NCBI GenBank assembly: GCA_000702845.1
Contig: JNKK01000001.1
Coordinates: 1-64,000, forward strand
Direction: 5' to 3'
DNA: 64,000 bases
Origin: Lachnospiraceae bacterium FE2018
GTDB taxonomy: Bacteria > Bacillota > Clostridia > Lachnospirales > Lachnospiraceae
Of this stretch, positions 59,729 through 64,000 are shown in pieces (within the stretch, counting starts at the first letter, position 1; every line of letters begins with the position of its first letter). The notes beneath the pieces were generated by a model. That model saw only the letters and a list, made by a program, of their open reading frames with translations. It was not told where the DNA came from and did no database searches. The position numbers and the translations under genes are program-made.

Positions 59729-59761
59729 AGGTGACTGCTATATGTTTTGGCAGTCACCTGA
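59729..59761 (+). terminator. Terminator after tnpX
   Basis: CAGGTGACTGC (59729-59739) and GCAGTCACCTG (59751-59761) are perfectly complementary with an 11-nt loop, followed by ATTATATATTT. It closes the recombinase gene and approximates the right end of the transposon. The following 158 bp before cls has no gene. Confidence 0.75.
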
Positions 59762-59919
59762 TTATATATTTGGCTTACCTTATATTCTGTCATCATTTTA
59801 TCGTTGAATGAATACTGGAAAGAAGATCTTTGCAAAGATCACTAAGCACATATTCAACAAATGAAAGAGCGTATGGATAGATGGCACAGCGACGATTTTA
59901 ATGATCGGTAGAGTGTCTT

Positions 59920-61527
59920 TCATAGCATTGGTGCACACAAACGAATCAGCATTCTGGCTGCTTTCTTCCATTTGGGAACAGCTATCAGGTTTGAAAGAGT
60001 GATCTGTCTGCTGACATCTGCCATATGTTCCATATCGTTTTTTATGTCTGTAATTACTGAGTTGTTATAAATTACGATACCGTTTTCGAAATGGTGATAC
60101 AGGCTCCGATAGTCTAAATTTGCTGTCCCGACCAAAGCCATTCTGTCATCACATATGCAAAGCTTCGCGTGATTAAAACCTGGACAATATTCAAATATCT
60201 TGACGCCTCCGACTGTCAGTCTTCCATAGTATGATTTGGTACACTGATTCACGATCTTTTTATCTGGAATCCCCGGGACAAAGATTCTGACATCTACGCC
60301 CTTTTTTGCGGCGCTGACCAGTTCATTGCGTATCTCATCTGTAATGATCAGATAGGGCGTAGAAATCCAGATATAATGATTAGCCTTGCGTATAAGCGTC
60401 AGATATATTTCTTCGCTGACCAATTCTTCATCGAGTGGATCATCACAATAAGGCTGTATATAGGAGTGGCTGTTTATGAAAGATCCGCTACTCAGAGCTT
60501 TTTCGAAATCTTTGTTTTTGGTTTCATCATTAAGAAACTTATCGATATTCTGGTCTTCGTTTCCTAATGTTTCCCACATCATTAGAAACTGCCCAGTCAT
60601 GCTGCGAACTGCTTCCCCCATAATGCGCACGCCGACATCCTTCCAGTACCCGTAAGGATGGGTAATATTGAAATATTGATTGGCGATATTGTAGCCTCCG
60701 GTAAATCCGACTGTGCCATCAACAACGCAAAGTTTTCTGTGATCCCGGTTGTTCATAAAGACATTGAGTACAGGCAGTATAGGATTGAATCTGCGGCACT
60801 CGATTCCAAAGGATTCCATCTCTTTCTGGAAACTTTTCCGCAGAGTCAACGTACATCCCATGTCATCATAAATCATTCGGATAATGACGCCCTCTGTTGC
60901 TTTTTGGATCAGGATTTCTTTTATTTTGTGAAAAGCGGTCCCATCTTCAATCGTTAGGTATTCTATAAAGATATATTTTTTTGCGGCTTTCAGGGCATCT
61001 ATCTGTTCTTTCAATGCCATTGATGCGTCCGAATAATAATTTACTGCTGTGCGCTGATAAACCGGGGACCAGGCAAATTTTGTGAGATAGTGTGCCAGAT
61101 TGCCGCACGCAGGATCCTCTTCTCTCAGAGAAGCCGGTACCGGATGACTATCCGTCAACATTTCCCCAATTCGTTTTTCGACATTCTCAAACTTTTTTCG
61201 CATCTTTTTGTTGGCGTTTGCCCGTCCGCCCAACACGTAAATACACAGCCCGGCCACAGGAAATGCGACAATCAGAAGAATCCAGAAAAGCTTGAAAGAA
61301 GGGCTGATATTTCTCGCATAGATATATAACATCACCACCATTGTTGCATAGGTGATAAAGGTTGAAAGCCAGGGAACCTGTTTTTGAAGAACATATAGAA
61401 TTAATATAATCAGACGGATTTGCAGGATGATGAGAAGAAGAATAATGAACGTTTTGATAATACCGCGCAGATGAATACGCTTTGATTCTCTTACTTCTTT
61501 TTGACTGATCCCGGATTGAATATTCAT
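59920..61527 (-). CDS. cls: Cardiolipin synthase
   Basis: The 535-aa protein has two N-terminal membrane helices (about 25-50 and 55-100 with hydrophobic runs) and two phospholipase-D-type HKD motifs: HRKLCVVD with His263 and HAKLCICD with His453, the latter followed by GTANLDYRS. It joins phosphatidylglycerol units to form cardiolipin at the membrane. ATG 61527 is chosen because GGAGGG lies nine bases before it; the frame opens at ATG 61536, which abuts that site. Codon style returns to that of the core genome here. Confidence 0.93.
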   Translation of the reverse strand: MNIQSGISQKEVRESKRIHLRGIIKTFIILLLIILQIRLIILILYVLQKQVPWLSTFITYATMVVMLYIYARNISPSFKLFWILLIVAFPVAGLCIYVLGGRANANKKMRKKFENVEKRIGEMLTDSHPVPASLREEDPACGNLAHYLTKFAWSPVYQRTAVNYYSDASMALKEQIDALKAAKKYIFIEYLTIEDGTAFHKIKEILIQKATEGVIIRMIYDDMGCTLTLRKSFQKEMESFGIECRRFNPILPVLNVFMNNRDHRKLCVVDGTVGFTGGYNIANQYFNITHPYGYWKDVGVRIMGEAVRSMTGQFLMMWETLGNEDQNIDKFLNDETKNKDFEKALSSGSFINSHSYIQPYCDDPLDEELVSEEIYLTLIRKANHYIWISTPYLIITDEIRNELVSAAKKGVDVRIFVPGIPDKKIVNQCTKSYYGRLTVGGVKIFEYCPGFNHAKLCICDDRMALVGTANLDYRSLYHHFENGIVIYNNSVITDIKNDMEHMADVSRQITLSNLIAVPKWKKAARMLIRLCAPML

Positions 61528-61647
61528 TGAACCCATCCCTCCGTATCCATCCTACTATTATGCTGCTTGTGAAAATACAGTCAGTGAGGCTCTTATGTCT
61601 GTATAAATGCCAGAAACAATCCTTTATGCTATGGGTGAGGTGATTAT

Positions 61648-62244
61648 ATGGAACAAAAAGACTGGAAATATGGATTTGCGAAAGTGTTTCGGATGTTGAC
61701 TATACCGCCCATTATCGGTGCAGTGTTTCTGACTATGCTGCGATATGAGACAACAGGTATTTTTGGCAATCCCAATGACTTTAATGTTTCCATTGTGTGC
61801 CTGTGCATTTTTCCTCTTCTGGCATATCCGTATGATAAGCTGGTTTCCGGAAACAAAGGACGGGAGTCACAGCGGAAAATGGCGTTTAAATTCACGCTGA
61901 TTGGCTACGTGTTCGGCTTGGTTTACGCATACCGCTTTGGCTCATTATATTTAAAGGTACTGTTTTCATCGTACTTCCTTGGAGTATTTTTGCTCACCGT
62001 TTTGAATAAAGGGCTGCATATACGCGCAAGCGGCCATGGAGCGAGCGCGATGGCTCCCTTCCTCATTACACTTGCATGGGGAAGCATCCCTGCAGCCCTC
62101 TTTTTTCTGGCACTCTTTATGCTCAGCGCATGGTCTTCAGTAACACTTGGCAGGCATACATTAAGAGATGTGCTGAGCGGAGCGGCATGCCTGCTGCTTT
62201 CATTTCTGGTTTCCGCAGCGCTTTTTAAAGTTCCGTTGTTCTAA
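61648..62244 (+). CDS. PAP2-like integral membrane protein
   Basis: The 198-aa protein has about six membrane segments. It keeps parts of the phosphatidic acid phosphatase signature: ASGHGASAMAP and SSVTLGRHTLRDVLSG, the latter close to the SR-x-H-x3-D motif. Loss of the first signature Lys/Arg motif leaves the activity uncertain. It is divergent from cls with a 120-bp gap, so both might act in phospholipid turnover. Confidence 0.7.
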   Translation: MEQKDWKYGFAKVFRMLTIPPIIGAVFLTMLRYETTGIFGNPNDFNVSIVCLCIFPLLAYPYDKLVSGNKGRESQRKMAFKFTLIGYVFGLVYAYRFGSLYLKVLFSSYFLGVFLLTVLNKGLHIRASGHGASAMAPFLITLAWGSIPAALFFLALFMLSAWSSVTLGRHTLRDVLSGAACLLLSFLVSAALFKVPLF

Positions 62245-62303
62245 GGGTAGACGGTTCGGATCAACAAAGTTCCCGGTTGCCGTAAGGCATGGATTTGTGG
62301 TAG

Positions 62304-62337
62304 ATTATCGTACGTAATCCGCTTCTTACGCGATAAT
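62304..62337. promoter_or_regulatory. Inverted repeat upstream of tetR (operator candidate)
   Basis: ATTATCGTACGTAA (62304-62317) and TTACGCGATAAT (62326-62337) are inverted copies with one 2-nt insertion and an 8-nt centre. The location 41 bp before the TetR-family gene suggests its own operator. Confidence 0.5.
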
Positions 62338-62378
62338 TCCGCGATACCATGCCTGATGCTTTTTGGAGAGAACAATAC

Positions 62379-62948
62379 ATGGCCACATATACCCGGGATG
62401 AGATTAAAACGGCATTTATTTCGCTGTTGGATGAACGGCCCTTCAGCAAGATTACGGTCAAAGATGTAGTACTGAAATGCGGCATCAACCGAAATACCTT
62501 TTACTATTATTTTCCTGATCTGCCGGCGCTGGCAGAGGCTGTTGTGGCAGAGGATTTTGTCAGTATCATGCAGGAAAAGCTGACCCCGCAGACGATTGAA
62601 GAGTGCCTGGATGCCATTATCCGGTTTGCGATGGAGCACCGTCCGACCGTACTCCATTTATACCGCTCCACGGACAGGGAACGTTTTGAAATTTCCCAGT
62701 GGCGTGTGTGCGATTATGTCGTGGAGCAGTATCTCAATACAGTCACAGAAGGCCGGCGCATTAGTGACGAAGACAGAGAGCTTCTGCATGATCACCTCTG
62801 CAGCACGTTTTTCGGTTGGGTCATGGATACCCTTCGCAGCGGCCTGAGCCAGGAGGTCTATGTACGTTTCCGCAGGGTGTGTGCGTGGAAACGTGGTCAT
62901 ATGGAAGAGATCCTTGACCGCTGCGAGAAGGAATACAAAGCTTTCTGA
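62379..62948 (+). CDS. TetR/AcrR-family transcriptional regulator
   Basis: The 189-aa protein has an N-terminal TetR DNA-binding domain (KTAFISLLDERPFSKITVKDV, then CGINRNTFYYYFPDLPAL) and a helical ligand domain of the TetR_C type seen in YfiR/DhaS-like regulators. It starts at ATG 62379 with TTGGAGAG upstream. Likely targets are itself and the DUF308-like gene downstream, which follows a strong terminator, so it would need its own promoter. Confidence 0.88.
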   Translation: MATYTRDEIKTAFISLLDERPFSKITVKDVVLKCGINRNTFYYYFPDLPALAEAVVAEDFVSIMQEKLTPQTIEECLDAIIRFAMEHRPTVLHLYRSTDRERFEISQWRVCDYVVEQYLNTVTEGRRISDEDRELLHDHLCSTFFGWVMDTLRSGLSQEVYVRFRRVCAWKRGHMEEILDRCEKEYKAF

Positions 62949-62990
62949 TTCCATCCGCATAAAAACTTTTTGAATCCGAACTGTCGGTAT

Positions 62991-63023
62991 CCCGATGTCT
63001 GAATTCAGACATCGGGTGTTTTT
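62991..63023 (+). terminator. Perfect palindromic terminator after tetR
   Basis: CCCGATGTCTGAATTCAGACATCGGG (given here as arms CCCGATGTCTGAA and TTCAGACATCGGG, 62991-63016) is a 26-bp perfect palindrome followed by TGTTTTTTT. It is a textbook intrinsic terminator. Confidence 0.88.
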
Positions 63024-63087
63024 TTGTCTGTATTTATCTTCCGCGCAATCAGCTATGCTGAATACAGCAGGAAGAAAGGAGGACAAC

Positions 63088-63684
63088 GTGAACAATCTCA
63101 GCCGTGTTCGAACAGCGAAATATATGTATATCTTTTTTTCGGTCTGTATCTGTATCTATGGAGGGCTTCTTCTTTTCCAACACGAACCGTCCGTGCAGAG
63201 AGTGGCATCGGGTATCGGGCTTCTGCTTACTCTGTATGGATGCAGCAAGATCTGGGGGTACTTTTCCAGAGATCTTTATCGTCTTGCGTTTCAGCACGGC
63301 ATGGCGACAGGCATCTTTGCCGTGGCCGTCGGTATTTTCGTCGTCCTGATAAAAACGATCTCCGCAGAGAAGCTATGTATCATCCTGGGACTGACGATAG
63401 TGATGGATGCGCTGACCAGGATCGAAATGTCACTGGATGCAAAAGCATTCGGAATCAGTGGCTGGTGGCTGATTTTTGTGACAGGAATCGTCAGCGGGAC
63501 TTTGAGCTTTCTCCTGATACCGCGTCCTTTTTTGTTCGGCTCCGGAATGTTTTCGGTGACAGGTGCCGCACTTTTAACAGAGGGCATTCTCAATATCATA
63601 ACGGCGGCGCTCACGATCCACATGCCGACAAAGCAGCACCCGGAGGATGCCGTTCGAAGCGAAAACTCCCCGTGGGGGATATAA
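63088..63684 (+). CDS. DUF308/HdeD-like membrane protein
   Basis: The 198-aa protein has about six paired membrane segments with the internal-repeat pattern of the DUF308 family (VASGIGLLLTLYGCSKIWG; CIILGLTIVMDALTRIEMS; ALLTEGILNIITAALTI). Function is unknown; HdeD is an acid-stress membrane protein in enterobacteria. The start is GTG 63088 after a strong AAAGGAGG. The next gene begins 21 bp after its stop, so they are likely co-transcribed. Confidence 0.75.
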   Translation: MNNLSRVRTAKYMYIFFSVCICIYGGLLLFQHEPSVQRVASGIGLLLTLYGCSKIWGYFSRDLYRLAFQHGMATGIFAVAVGIFVVLIKTISAEKLCIILGLTIVMDALTRIEMSLDAKAFGISGWWLIFVTGIVSGTLSFLLIPRPFLFGSGMFSVTGAALLTEGILNIITAALTIHMPTKQHPEDAVRSENSPWGI

Positions 63685-63705
63685 AGAAGAAGAGGAGGAA
63701 AGATC

Positions 63706-64000
63706 ATGAATCTTGGAAACAGTTTAAAGAAACTTGGAATCGAACAGACCTTCAAGTATGTTTACAAGGACCCGGAGCCCAACATGCGCAAGCTGATGGA
63801 CTGGGCCGATAAGTTTGCGGGGGATGTATTTCCGGGACAGCGGAAGGCGATCCGCGAGGCGATCGAAAACCCCGGGCACCCCTATCACAGCTATATCCTT
63901 CATATGTTTCAAGATATCGATGAAAGCGTCATGACCAGGCTGGTGACAAATTTCTTTATCAATGCCAGCCTGATCGGATGGCCGATCCAGGAAAAACTCC
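63706..64000 (+). CDS. N-terminal part of a probable radical SAM protein (partial)
   Basis: An open frame starts at ATG 63706 after GAGGAGG and runs off the window. The 98 visible codons (MNLGNSLKKLGIEQTFKYVYKD, then MRKLMDWADKFAGDVFPGQR and NPGHPYHSYILHMFQD) resemble the N-terminal region of a radical SAM family common in clostridia whose CxxxCxxC motif would come later. The cluster motif is outside the window, so the assignment is provisional. Confidence 0.6.
   Translation, partial: MNLGNSLKKLGIEQTFKYVYKDPEPNMRKLMDWADKFAGDVFPGQRKAIREAIENPGHPYHSYILHMFQDIDESVMTRLVTNFFINASLIGWPIQEKL

Larger units (their letters stand above)
46735..59740 (+). mobile_element. Tn4451-like mobilisable transposon with restriction-modification cargo
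   Basis: The contents in order are: a tnpV-like gene, a small membrane protein, a DUF6076 gene on the minus strand, an excisionase-type HTH gene, a RelB/PIN pair, an MmeI-like enzyme, a candidate oriT, a relaxase, CHC2 primase, SF3 helicase, a tnpW-like gene and a TnpX-type serine recombinase. On circularisation tnpX would lie next to tnpV, as in Tn4451. The left end is fixed by the virD4 break; the right end is set near the terminator after tnpX. The 3' virD4 fragment is not found to the right, so the flank was rearranged. Confidence 0.7.

Overview
The window is the replication-origin region of a low-to-medium GC Firmicute, most likely a Lachnospiraceae-type clostridium, followed by an island of mobile elements. 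The evidence for the host is the order dnaN-dnaA | rpmH-rnpA-yidD-yidC-jag-mnmE-mnmG-rsmG-parA-parB, two perfect parS palindromes, a DUF4446 gene after parB, and serS followed by a DUF3881-like gene. This assignment rests on recognised families and gene order; no search was run.

Region 1 (1-16.5 kb) is the conserved origin. dnaA and dnaN run leftward, and a DnaA-box cluster lies between them (1566-1782). The RNA-processing, membrane-insertion, tRNA-modification and segregation genes run rightward. The most unusual structure here is a pair of non-coding arrays (8-360 and 8204-8685) built from the hexamer GCATGC. The hexamers are spaced alternately 23 and 30 bp, a strict 53-bp period. The two arrays are in opposite orientations on the two sides of the origin, each downstream of the gene before it (dnaN, mnmE).

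Region 2 (16.6-22.8 kb) is a signalling cluster. A giant CheB-CheR-PAS-histidine kinase-receiver protein is followed by an Hpt protein on the minus strand. A divergent kinase-receiver protein has a badly degenerate ATPase domain.

Region 3 (22.9-23.7 kb) is a tRNA-Arg(CCT) hotspot. One intact tRNA is preceded by three 39-nt tRNA 5' halves that all break directly after CCTCCTAA, and by two copies of a 155-nt segment.

Region 4 (23.7-59.8 kb) is a nested, decayed island. It holds the left part of one ICE (DUF5688, RepA, ParA, a 1755-aa thioester/VaFE surface protein, ParB, PcfB, LytTR-DUF3021, truncated VirD4). That VirD4 is cut at its DPKGE motif by a serine-recombinase element whose recombinase carries four extra zinc fingers, and this element ends in a truncated hsdM. 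A second related ICE module follows (RepA, ParA, ParB, PcfB, VirD4), again with VirD4 cut short, this time at the start of a Tn4451-like mobilisable transposon. The transposon runs from tnpV to tnpX and contains a RelB/PIN pair overlapping an MmeI-like restriction-modification gene, a candidate oriT, a relaxase, a primase and a helicase. No VirB4, VirB6 or ICE integrase is present, so neither ICE can be self-transmissible from this window alone.

Region 5 (59.9-64 kb) is ordinary chromosome: cardiolipin synthase, a PAP2-like membrane protein, a TetR regulator, a DUF308-like membrane protein and the start of what looks like a radical SAM protein.
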